Shown here: piece after piece, positions 53,274-63,691 of the stretch
Position numbering within the stretch: the first letter of the stretch is position 1
Layout: each line of letters begins with the position of its first letter
From: Citrus sinensis
Taxonomy: Eukaryota; Streptophyta; Magnoliopsida; Sapindales; Rutaceae
Reading direction: 5' to 3'
Length of the DNA stretch: 64,000 nucleotides
Assembly: GCF_022201045.2 (NCBI RefSeq)
Contig: NC_068562.1
Coordinates: 4,402,001 to 4,466,000 of the forward strand
Notes under the pieces: generated by a model
Told to the model about the DNA's origin: nothing
The model's database searches: none
What the model saw: only the letters and a program-made list of their open reading frames with translations
Position numbers and translations under genes: made by a program

Positions 53274-55252
53274 AAGGTTAATATTTCTGTAACACAGTCA
53301 AGACTAAGCTAAGCATGCAAAAAGGAAGATGCTGGTTGGAACAGGAGAAAGGAATGTTGCAAAAACTCACAAGAACTATTATATGCATGTTTTTTCATCA
53401 GTTTAGGCATCTGAAGAGTAGCTTAAGATTCATTGACTCCAGCTGACAAACACTGGGCAGTTTATTTGTCCTGTGCGTGTATTTAGGGACTAACCTTGAA
53501 GATCACTTGTAAAGAGTTTTTCTTTTCAGTATTTTTTTTCTGTTAGACGAATTAGCCTTGTGTATCATAGGAGAGAGGATTTTGTAAGACCAAGTGGTTT
53601 ACAGAGTTATGCAGTGCGTGGTGTTTTGTTATTGTTTAACTAAGGTAGCAATTACATTTTGGATTGGAATGAGAATCTTGAGGAGTGAGAATCTTAGGAT
53701 TGGGAGTGTGGAGTAAGAGTGAGAGTAGGTTGTTTACTTATATTGGAATGTGAGAATGAAATTGAAACCAGAATTCAATTTATGTGTTTGCATTGTCTTG
53801 GATTGAGAGTAAATGATTTTAAATTACAATTTTATCCTTATTTAAAGAATTATAATTTATAATTAAAAAATTAATAAAAAATATATTTAAAAAATAAAAT
53901 AAATATTTTATTATATTTGTAAATTAATAATAATTATTAATATTCTTAATTATGTAAATCATAATTTTTTAATTAATTTAAATTTAAATTATGTGAATAA
54001 AAATCATTAATAATAGCAACACAAATGAAACATTATTATTGATAATATAGTACAAAATTAATATTTTCTTAGAATAAAATATTTATTATTATTAAATAAA
54101 TAAATAATTAATATTTATTAAAATTAATGTTTAATATTATTATTTTTAATGAATTTAATTTATAAAATAAAATAATATTATTATTTAAATAAATATAATA
54201 TTTATTTATTTTTATTTTATTAAATTTAATAAAATAAACATGTTTATAATTATTATTTTTAATAAATATGATATAATTTATTTATTTTAATTATGAGGGT
54301 AAAAAGGGAAGAGGGGGAGTGGATTCCCACTCCCACCTCCCCCAATGGGAGTGAGAATCCAACTCTCCACTCTAAAATTAGGTGGGACATATGGAGTGTG
54401 AATCTCACTCCCCCCTAAAAAATAGTAAGTAAACATTAGAGTGGAAGGAATCCACACTCCCACTCCAGAAAGTAAACACAGTATAAATACATCCAGTTGA
54501 AGCTCTGAATTTTACAGCGGTTCTACGGTTCGATAAAGGGTTTCGAAGTTGATGAATTATATCTAGACCATTCTATGTAACGTGGGCATTCTGCTTGACA
54601 TAATGTGCTGTCAAGAGTGATGGTTATATAAAATTTCGAAAAATTAGTTTATTTTTTCTTTATTATCTTACGAACAATTCTATTTATATCCCTTAATTTA
54701 ACAGAAGTTATACTCCGTATCTACGTGAAGGTGTCAACCACAATGCCTGAAGAGCAGTTGATTTTTTATTTCCATTAGCTCCAATGAATGATTAAGCATG
54801 AAAAATTAGTTAAAAGTTGACATAATTTATTTGTTAAATTATCGCTAATTAGCTTGGTCTAGATATAAAGAACTATAGGGAGTTACTACCATCTAGACCA
54901 AAGTCCGCTTTTTTTAAAACATGCTTGAAGCGTTAAATGGCAGAAGCTGTAAAATCACCAAGTTGTTCCCGTGCCAGTTGTTCAAAATTCACTCTGGAGA
55001 TCAAGACACCTTGAATGATGATCCCAAACGTTTTAAGGCGGATGATCTTGTTGACTTTTGGTTGCTAATAATCTTTCAGAATTCATAAAGAGAAAAAAAA
55101 AAAAAAAAACGAGCTTGTCCCACTCAAGCATCGTTAAAAGGAGTAACAACTATCTCTTTCAAAACCCATATGAATGAGAGCTTTTTAGAAGATCTAAACA
55201 GACAAAGACAGAGACAGAGCAATTTGGTTTCCAGAAAAGAGAGATTTGCAAC
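53274..55252. other. Intergenic with extreme AT-rich repeat
   Basis: Contains the NEMP-like gene's 3' region, then at about 53640-54484 a composite repeat whose centre (53820-54300) is almost pure A/T. No gene was seen. Confidence 0.6.
53640..54484. mobile_element. Candidate non-autonomous TIR element with AT-only core
   Basis: The left flank has GTTGTTTACTTATATTGGAA and repeated GGA(A/G)TGAGAATC motifs. The right flank holds their inverses (GGGAGTGAGAATCC, TAGTAAGTAAACATTAG, TCCACACTCCCACTCC), around an AT-rich centre of nearly 500 bp. The inverted arrangement suggests a MITE-like element or a nest of two. Exact ends were not resolved. Confidence 0.45.
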
Positions 55253-55818
55253 ATGCTACCCTTCTTCAAAGTCTTCCACGAGGCTCAACTACTAACCAAG
55301 TCATCCAGTATCTGCCCTAAAGAAGGACAAAACCTGGAAGATGAGGAGAGAAAAGATCAAGAAACAAAAACCAGATTACTTCGTCCCATAAAAATATTCA
55401 TTCAGTATCCATCTTCTCAAGAATCACGTTACGGAACTATCAAATTTAGTTCATTCCACAATGTTATTCTAGTTTTTCGTCCACCAAAGGTATAAATCAA
55501 TTCGAACTCCTCCGAAAGGAAATCATCCCTAGTAATGATATTGTTGATGCCGAAAAACGACCTCAACAGCTGAATTTGTTTCTTTAGGGGAATTACAGTA
55601 CGAATCCAAGCTCAAACGCCAATATGACCACAATTTTTTGTACCTGTCAACCAGAAAACACGGTTAGGATACGCCGGTGGGGTTCCGGCACAGACCCTCC
55701 GATGCTTAAGTCAGAAATTTTGTATAAAGAGATGAAAATGAGAGGGAAGAATTGTGAATGGGTTCAAAAGAAAGGAATTTTCCGATCTAAGAACTCAAAA
55801 TCTGGTAAGCTCTGTTAA
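55253..55818 (+). CDS. Possible two-exon orphan gene, 155 aa
   Basis: Exons are 55253-55489 and 55588-55818, joined across a 98-nt GT-AG intron in phase 0, with TAA stop. No family was recognised. The protein begins MLPFFKVFHEAQLLTKSSS. Its middle is acidic then basic (EDEERKDQETKTRLLRPIK), followed by IFIQYPSSQESRYGTIKF and a C-terminal part with CTCQPENTVRIRRWGSG and many Lys/Arg. There is no signal peptide or membrane segment. Support is limited to two open frames that splice correctly and a codon mix unlike the AT-rich surroundings. A GTAAGC near 55804 could splice onward instead. It may equally be a gene fragment. Confidence 0.35.
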
Positions 55819-56569
55819 GGCTCTTAGATAGGTCACTTCTAGAGTTTTTGGTTGATTTTTTCTAACCCTTTCACCTGATGCGCTCTTCAGTTTAAATAGA
55901 CTTTTCGTCGTGTACGGTTACCTCCTTAACTTCAGCCCACTTTCTTCAGTAGTTGCAAGTGGTTGTCAGTTGGAAGTGGTTTAAATAGATCGTGGCACAC
56001 AACTTTCCTATAAATTAGGCCACGTTCTCTTAACTAGCAATTTTCTATGTCAAACTAATTCTCAGGTCGGACAAGAGAATTTCAAGGTCGGATTACTTCA
56101 TTTTCAGATCAGACAGATGAATTTCTCAGTCGCTCATATAGCGTTGAGGTTGTATTCTTAAACTAGATCATTCACATAGATCTTAGGTCGTACTTGTAAA
56201 TCAGGTCGTCAACATAGGCTTCAGGTTGTACTTATGAGGCCAGCTCAACAACAATAAGTTCTGAGTAGATTAAGATCGACTATATTTTGAGATACTACTA
56301 GAAAAATCCAACCCAAACACCAGTCCCTTAGTTTTCAATACCAGAAAGTCATTGCTGGTGTTGGAAACTAATAGAAAAATTTTCTCAAAACCCAACAGAT
56401 ATATTCTTATATTGGATAGAAATGAATAAGAGGAACAAATCATCGTCAAATTTGCAGAAGAAATTAACTTCTCTCTCCATCGTTAGAACTTAGAAAGTTT
56501 TCTCTCTTGACAAAATGAGCATAAACCCTGTCGAACTTCAAAATGCTCTTGCAACGATTTGGTCATCTC
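55819..56569. other. Intergenic with degenerate short repeats
   Basis: No gene was found. The middle (56064-56245) holds about six degenerate units of roughly 21 bp starting AGGTCG. The remainder shows nothing recognisable. Confidence 0.55.
56064..56245. repeat. Degenerate ~21-bp AGGTCG repeats
   Basis: Three adjacent units (AGGTCGGACAAGAGAATTTC, AGGTCGGATTACTTCATTTT, AGATCAGACAGATGAATTTC) are spaced 21 bp apart. After a gap, three looser units follow (AGGTCGTACTTGTAAATC, AGGTCGTCAACATAGGCTTC, AGGTTGTACTTATGAGG). Origin unknown. Confidence 0.55.
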
Positions 56570-57310
56570 CTTTTTCATGATTTTCTGCTGCCTCTCATCA
56601 CCTATCTTTGCAGTGTCGTAATCTAGCGGTGCACCGGGAATCCCAACATTACTCCAACTCTGATTTTCTAGGTCATACCAATGAAGAACCCTGGTGGCGG
56701 GTGGTCTTAGGAACTAAAACTTTGTCCCCACTCTTTGAATACACGAAAGGTTTCATATACGAGCCTTCTTTAATTTGATCTCTCCCTTGAAAGGAGGAAA
56801 GTTTAGTCCGAGAATCCTTCACCCCATACTGCTTCATCACCCGTACATCGCAAGGTCGCACAGTAGCATAGGTGGTAAGTAAGCATAGACGTCCTCTCAA
56901 AACCTCCACATTAACAAAATACATGATCAAGCTCGCTCTTCAAATCAAAGGCAACAATAAAAAAGTCTTCACATGGTTCTGGATTTTGGTTAGCCACCCA
57001 ATGCAATGCACCGTGTAGGAAAGCTCCATTTTCTTCGTCTTTCGTGAAAATGATACTGGTAATCATGAACCCTTCTCCGTGATTCACTTTTCAGACTACA
57101 AAACAGTAAATTCAGTGTACCCCAAAATGATTACATCTCTCATCATTACCAATTTATAGTAATCAGTAGCAGTATCATAACCAAATCCATCGAAAAAAGC
57201 ATCGCAACACAAAGTAGAACATTCTTCGCCGGTAGTCGACCTTTTTTTTTTTTTTTTGGGAAATGGGTGGCGGACTTAATTTGTCGATTATTATATCCAA
57301 CGGAAGCATC
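56570..57310 (-). pseudogene. F-box protein pseudogene (CPR1/CPR30-like, F-box-associated domain)
   Basis: Reading the minus strand from an ATG near 57309, MLPLDIIIDKLS matches the start of an F-box. The rest of the F-box is missing and replaced by an oligo-A run (57240-57257 on the plus strand as T). Then come recognisable pieces of the F-box-associated interaction domain in changing frames: GFGYDTATDYYKLV (about 57190-57150), NGAFLHGALHWVANQNPEP (about 57030-56980), LRGRLCLLTTYATVRPCDVRVMKQYGVKDS (about 56895-56810, frame open from 56930 to 56673) and HWYDLENQSWSNV. At least two frameshifts, an in-frame TAG after the first block and the lost F-box core show that it is not functional. Intact relatives are substrate adaptors of SCF ubiquitin ligases and lie in large, fast-changing plant families. 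Confidence 0.75.
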
Positions 57311-57514
57311 CGAGTGGCCATACTTTCGTCTGCCCCAAAAAGCAAAAAGATTCCAAGCTTTAATCAAGAGGTGTTGATTAGTGGTGATGCAAGAGTAAAG
57401 TCTACGACTGCGAACTCGTAATCTCCGATAGAACGGCGCACCTCTCACTAGAAATTTAGAAGCTTCTATTGGAAAAATAAATAAATAAACAACAGGAAGT
57501 AATATTTGATTCAA

Positions 57515-59938
57515 GCAACTAGTTTAAAGGCGATAGAATGTCAGGGATCTGAATATATGAAACCAAAGAGAATTTCAATTCATTTCAAAGATTATGTTAT
57601 AAACATAACACGCCACGCTATTTATGTAGAATTGGCCAAGCAATTATCTCTTGCCACGTCACTTATGGGAGCTAAATGGCTGATTTGCTGCTCTTTAGCC
57701 ATGTTGGTTTCTCAAAGCACTTTGCTAACATAGCCGAATGGCCAATCGGTGCGGTTTGTGTGCCGCCCATCTAATTAGGCTCCACGTGCTTTGCCTTTAC
57801 TTCAAAATCACATGCTTAATTAGCTAAATGCGAGAGTATAGGGGGGCAGACATCCACCAGCTCGGGATATTGTTCAAAATTTTCTTTTCAAATGCAATGA
57901 GGAATTTTTTTTTTTTTTTCCTTTTGGAGAGGAAAAGTTCAATTTATCCCGCGAATTGTAATTTACCTTACTTTAACCCAACATAATGGAAAATATCTTC
58001 GCATCTCCAATCTGTTAAACTCTTCTAATTGTAATGTTATTCATTAAAGGATTCCATTTTATCATTTGAATACATACCACACTTTTATTAGTAATTTAGC
58101 AAACATTTATTATCATTTGAGGCTCCGTCTACAATGTTCACGCTACACCATGCCTCATATTTTGTCATTTTTCCCAGCAACCATTGGAAGAAATAAGGAT
58201 AATTTTTTTTTCTAAATACTAATCACACTTCAAATTGCTGTATTGCACATATATTTACATGACTGCTATTACAACAGACATTACACTAATATTTACAATC
58301 AGATATATAACTTGGAACTTACATTATTACATTAATTTTGTGAAGTAAATGTCACGACACATGGGCCTCATAAAAGAGTAATGTCTTTGTTCCACTCACA
58401 TTTCGCAAGGGAGAAAAATTTATAAATTAACTCCACATAATTTTTTACTTAATTAAGGGAGTTTGAGCATATGAAGACTCAAACCACTACCTTCATAATC
58501 TTCTTAACTTTGAGAGTAGTGGTTTGACCGGATTTGTGGGTTTGTACCGTGTTAATGGGTCGTATAAAATTTTATCCAACTATCATCAAGTGAAAATATT
58601 TTTTTTTATATTAAAAAACAAAGTCTTTATTTTTATTTTATGTTTTTGGGACAAAATACATGCTCTTACCTTCATATAAAGAAAATGCAAAAGAGGAGAG
58701 AAGAAAAAAAATAATAATTAGGCGTGGTTAACTTAAAATCAAAGGGTAATATTCTTTACTTTTTTTTCTTTTTCTTTTTTTGAAATTAACACTTTTAGTT
58801 AGGGATGAGCATGAGTTGTATTTGAAATTTGTGAAAATTGAAGTCAATCCATTATTGATTGGATTGAGAAAAAATTAACTCAATCCAACCCAATCTAACC
58901 TTAAATTATTGGATTGCATTGATTGAGTTGATTAAAATACAAAATTCAAACATAAAAATTAAAAAACTATTTAGTTTTTAAAATCAAAATTAAATAATAA
59001 AAAACACATTAATTATCCTGTATAACATTAAATATGTCCATTGTACCCAATATCTATAAATAAATAATATGATGTTATGTTTGAATATCTATCAACTTAC
59101 TTTTGATGAAAATTCGACCTAAAAACTTCGATCAATGTCGGATTTAACCAAAAAAAATGAAAAAAATATATTTTATAAAAGAATAAAAAGAAGTTCAAAA
59201 TTAGATTTTTAGTCATTTGTAGTTTAATAATTGACAATTGATATTATTTTTTTATGATCTTTATTATTCTAGGGTTGGGTTGAGTTATATAAGTTCACTA
59301 ACATAAACCGAAGCCAACCATATTACTAATCAAATTGGAAAAATTTGATCCAATCAACCCTCCTAAATTTAATAAAAATTTCGGTTTACATTAAATTTGA
59401 TTGGTTGAGTCGGTTTGGGTTTGTCCACCCCGACCTTTAATCATTCAACACAGTAAATAAAATGAAAGGGCAATTGATTTGATTTTACGGGATAAAAAGC
59501 AGAAAAGTTGCGGAGGGCTAAAGCAATAATAAAGATGAATGATTTGCTTAATGGGCGTCAGTCACTCACTTTAAGACTTTTTGCGTAGCTGGGTATCATC
59601 TTTTTAGGAGTTGAGTTGATAAAAGCTGGAAAACGCGTTAACTGTGTGCGAGTCCCGTTCCCGGAAAATCCTGAATCCTGAGGAGAGTCGGTTAAGTTGT
59701 ATTTTTTTTCCAATTCCCTCAAGGAAAGTGCTTCTCAGTTTCTCAAACCTCACACAACTCGTAAAGTCGACATGCAGTAGCCGCCGCCTTTACTCTCCCT
59801 ACATAATAAACCCATAACTTTCACGAGTTCCGGTCTTCACAGTCACATACTGCTTCAATCAGAAGGCACTTCGATCGGTGATTGGAGGAACAGAAAAACA
59901 GGGAAGAAGGCTCTTCGCTCTTTAACAGATCAGAGAAG
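57515..59938. other. Intergenic with a possible hAT-like relic
   Basis: There are no supported genes. A candidate transposon relic lies at about 58801-59433. The last few hundred bases hold the CYSTM gene promoter and 5' UTR, GC-richer near 59.76-59.94 kb. Confidence 0.6.
58801..59433. mobile_element. Possible hAT-like non-autonomous element
   Basis: The left end TAGGGATGAGCATGAG and the right end in reverse complement GGGGTGGACAAACCCAAACC are weakly similar. Subterminal CAATCCAACCCAATC and GGTTGGGTTGAG motifs lie inverted to each other. The 8 flanking bases on each side match only in part (CTTTTAGT and CCTTTAAT). Likely old. Confidence 0.3.
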
Positions 59939-61059
59939 ATGAGTTACTACAATCAGAATCAGCCTCCAGTTGGTGCTCCCCCTCCTCAAGGTTACCTGTT
60001 TCTTTCTTTTTGGCTAATAAAGAAAAGAAGCTATTAAGGTCTTGTGGTTATTCAATTAAAGCTAATAATAACATAAGTTGTGAATTTATTAATGAATTGT
60101 AGGGTATCCACCCAAGGACGCATACCCTCCACCAGGGTACCCAGTTCAAGGCGGCTACGCTCAGGGTTACCCTCCTTCTCAATATGCTCCACAGTACGCT
60201 CAGCCTCCGCCTCGTCAAGAAACTGGTTTTCTTGAAGGATGGTATGCCCGTGCCCTCTCTCTTGCGTGAAAAACTAGCTTTTGAATATTTACTATTTTGT
60301 TTCAATTTCCTATTATCATACAAATATTGGGTTGCATTGCTCACACTATGCGTTCTTCTATTGTCGGTTCTTTATAATTATTTATTACTTCTCCATTGAT
60401 CTTTTTTGTGACAGTTGCTATTTTGAAGTATAACGTGAACAGTATCTTTGCTATTTTGAAGTAGAACGTGAACAATATCTTAGCTATTTTTGTATACTGA
60501 GTTGATTAATGATTGCGTGATTTTGATTGAGTTAAAGAGATCTAAGACTAAGGTGCTGTAGGCTTTGCCATCATTTGTTAACTTCAAATATGTACTTTGA
60601 TTTGATAATTTGAGGATGCTGCTCTAGTTCTGATTAAAAGTATATGTGCTCAGTAATTAAGGATTCTTAGTTAAAATCTGCGACCTTTGACATGGGAAAT
60701 TTTTGTCAATTGAAACTCAAACTTCCATTAAGACTATGGTGGATAAAGAAATTCCTAATTATGATTTATGGCAACTTGCCGCTTGCCTGTTTCGTTTAAT
60801 TATGAAAGGTTAATAGATGCAGCAAGTGCGAGAATCAACCTTCTTATCGTTCTGAATGTTATTTATCGTGAAATTAATTCTTGATATGAGTAGAGTCTGG
60901 ACGCAATATAAGCTAAACATGATGAGCTTAATCAATAATCAATATACTTACTTAACACTACTTTGTTGCATTATGATTTGGAAATTGAGGTATGTTTGTT
61001 TGTGTGAGCGCAGTTTGGCGGCTCTTTGCTGTTGTTGCCTTTTGGATGCTTGCTTTTGA
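59939..61059 (+). CDS. CYSTM protein (WIH-like), cysteine-rich and transmembrane, 78 aa
   Basis: Exons are 59939-59990, 60103-60241 and 61014-61059, with GT-AG introns and consistent phases. The protein starts MSYYNQNQPPVGAPPPQGYPP, and the N-terminal two-thirds is Pro/Gln/Tyr-rich with repeated YPP, GYP and QYAP motifs. The C-terminal CYSTM module is split by intron 2: QETGFLEGC then LAALCCCCLLDACF, ending in the typical run of four Cys and a final DACF. CYSTM proteins are small tail-anchored plasma-membrane proteins, found across eukaryotes and linked to stress tolerance; Arabidopsis WIH1/WIH2 act with tetraspanin-type TRN2 in megasporogenesis. Intron 2 (772 nt) contains a 33-bp tandem duplication (60417-60482). 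A possible alternative last exon lies downstream at 62624. Confidence 0.93.
60417..60482. repeat. 33-bp tandem duplication in CYSTM intron 2
   Basis: Two copies of GCTATTTTGAAGTA(T/G)AACG...ATCTT lie at 60417-60449 and 60450-60482, with a partial third copy. They differ at a few sites only. Confidence 0.8.
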
Positions 61060-63325
61060 CTGTTGAGGAGAGCTTTCGGTGTTCAGCCATGGTCAATTGT
61101 TCAGAGTTGATCATTCCTGCAGCATCATCTTCTAGAAGTCTGTCAAACAAAATCTTCCCAATGTATTAGGATGCTTTATTGTCTATTGTTTGGGATCCGT
61201 TTCACCATTAGCCAAAACATTTTTAAATGCTCTGCTGTTAAATTTTATTTTTGTTGTGAATTATATATGTCCCCACATTACCTAATCCGCACCTAATCCA
61301 ACATTTCAATGTGGATTCCACTGTGCCACTCACTTTGTGGTGCCACTCACTTTGTGCTAGTTTGACAGTGAATTCCATTAATCATATATAGAGGTGAAGA
61401 TGGAAGCGACAAGCGAGCAAGTGTGTGTATTTTAAAAAATATCAAGCCTCGTAATATAGGGAGTTATGCTTTCTCTGAAAATTTATTCCCTTGGATTATC
61501 TTCTCTCTCTCGCACTAAGCCTTCATTATGCTTTTCGATTTCTTCCATTATTTGTTTGCAATACTTCCACAGCAAATATATAATTTTATAAAAAAAAATT
61601 CAGTCTATTTTCTTTATGAGTTTCGGTTCAGCGATGATGACCCTTTGGGCTTTGGCTCTTTAAAATGGAATAAGGTTAAGTTTACAAGAATGCGGGCGTA
61701 AATCTTAACCACGTGCGGGGGAACGACATGTTGTTTATAGAGAATGTCGTAGATGACATGACATCGCTGCGTCAGATTTATTGCAAATGTTTGAAGGCCG
61801 AAGATGGCCCATGCCGCCCAACTTCTTCAGATCCAGTACCGACTTTGAAACTTGAAGCGGATCTTGAGGCCTGCTGATCTGAAGACGCTAATCTAACCAG
61901 AGTGAGCCCAAGTAGTGTATGTGGCATGTGCCAAGGAATCTTGAAACGTATATTCTAGTATGGCAAGACCCATCTAATGAAGGGGTTCTTTTACTCTCTG
62001 ATTTGATTAATCACAATATCAACCAACATCCTCTACGATTCGATTGATCACAATATCATCCAACATCGTACATTTTGCGGGCATCTAGAACTAGCGGCCA
62101 GGGTTAGTCTTGCGAGTCAATTTGTGGGACCCACCAACATTGTCTTGTTCTTTCTTAACTCGATTATTTGGTTGTTGCATGCAAATTTTTGACGCCGAGG
62201 CATGATTATGGTCCGATCAGTATTAAAATGCTATAACTTTTAAATTATATTACATAAAAATTAATAATATATAATAAATATAATTTTAAATAATAATTTT
62301 AATAAAATTAATATAAATATAAAATATTTTTTATCATATAAATATAAAATTTTAAATTATATCAATTATTATTTATTAAATACTTTAATATTATAACTTA
62401 AAAATTATAGTTGTCCAACTTTAATTTCGATCGGAACTTACATATATCTTGATAAATATTTCAATCTTTCCATGTTTTTGGGTTAGGTAATTATACGTTT
62501 GCCAATGGAGAGAATGGGGGTCCGATATTTTCAATATATTTGGTTCCAGCTATTATTAGTTATTTTATATTTTGTGAAACGTTATATCATGAAACAGTGA
62601 ATCTTTTTGGTTTCTCTTTGCAGTGAATTTGGTGATCCGAACTTTCCCGGGAAACAGACCCCTTTCATTCTGAAACTATAATTTACATTTTCTCAACTTG
62701 TAACATAATTGTATTCGGTGGATTTGATTTCCAATTATGATTCTTCAACTCGACCGTCTAATAAATAATATTTCTTCATCTCATTTTATTAATTATACAA
62801 GTTCATAAAAAACTGACACTTGGTTGGGTTCAATAAATTAAGTGTTTTCGAATATGATTTTAGAAAGCATTTTCAAAAAATTTTAGTTGGTTTTCTAATA
62901 ATTAAATTGCATTCAAGTATTTCCAAAATCTTTCTGAGCTTCAGGGTTTGATATTTATGCCTTTAATTGAAAGAATTTGGAATACTTATCAGCATCTATG
63001 TACTGCCCAGTGAGGGACTCCGAACAACTGGACCCATGGCTGGTATTGGTGCTACATCAAAGTGAGAATCATTGGTCTAAAAATGGTCAACGCATTTTGT
63101 CGCCATTATTAATTTTTGATTCCACGTATCTGAGCTCCGCCACCGTTTAGCCGCGTCTGATATAAGATGATAACTTGCGAATCATCCAGGCCCCCCCTGT
63201 CACTGGCCTGCCTACCACTGTCGCCATCGTTTATTTATATTTAACAGATTTAACTTTTCTCTTTTAGTTTCGATTTATCATTACATTACGTTAAGCCATT
63301 AGGCATTAGCTAGGCAGCATCTATC
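61060..63325. other. Intergenic between CYSTM and NAGS genes
   Basis: The CYSTM 3' UTR probably ends near 61.2 kb. A 17-bp tandem repeat lies at 61323-61356 and a MITE-like element at 62210-62436. An exon-like segment begins at 62624 after a strong TTTCTCTTTGCAG. A 49-codon frame at 61728-61877 has no known domain. The NAGS promoter occupies the last few hundred bases. Confidence 0.6.
62210..62436. mobile_element. MITE-like element, same family as 667-938 and 48195-48466
   Basis: The left end GGTCCGATCAGTATTA and the right end in reverse complement GTTCCGATCGAAATTA form imperfect inverted repeats. Subterminal CTATAACTTTTAAATTATA at the left and its inverse at the right match the family pattern. 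TTA follows the right end, and GATTAT precedes the left end. The centre is almost pure A/T. Confidence 0.5.
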
Positions 63326-63691
63326 ATGGCAACATCCAAGTCATCAGCAACAGCAAACCATCCATGGATTTGCCTCCAGACCTGCTTTCAAGCAACAGGC
63401 AAATCAAATCTCTGCAACCACATGTACAGCTACCAAAAGAAAAGAAACATCTTCTTCAGTCATGCTCTAACGGCGAAGCCTAAAGAGGGGACGAAGTTGG
63501 TGGCCAAAGCTGGTTCCGGGGCGGCGGCCGGTGGAGGAGAGAGATCCTACGGTATTTCGCCGGAAGATGAACGATTTGTGGAGGTTTTGCGGGAAGCTCA
63601 GCCTTACATTTTTATGCACAGAGGCAGTACTTTTGTTGTCGTTTTATCTGCAGAAATTATTGCAGATTCCTGCTTGGACACCATACTCAAG
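63326..63691 (+). CDS. Amino-acid N-acetyltransferase (N-acetylglutamate synthase), chloroplast, exon 1 only
   Basis: This is the first exon, 122 codons, ending at a GT donor at 63692; the rest lies beyond the right edge. The first 70 or so residues are Ser/Thr/Ala/Lys-rich and low in acidic residues, as in a plastid transit peptide. The mature part begins FVEVLREAQPYIFMHRGSTFVVVLSAEIIADSCLDTILK, which fits the start of the amino-acid-kinase-like domain of plant NAGS1/NAGS2 (known pattern: FREAWPY..AHRGGTFVV). NAGS acetylates glutamate with acetyl-CoA in the first step of the cyclic arginine pathway. Positions that are usually Trp, Gly or Gly (AWPY, HRGGTF, SGEI) differ here (AQPY, HRGSTF, SAEI). 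The GNAT domain cannot be seen in this window. Confidence 0.85.

Noticed and set aside
61728-61877. 49-codon frame beginning MLFIENVVDD
   Set aside because: Composition is protein-like, but there is no known domain, no splice partner and no conservation evidence.
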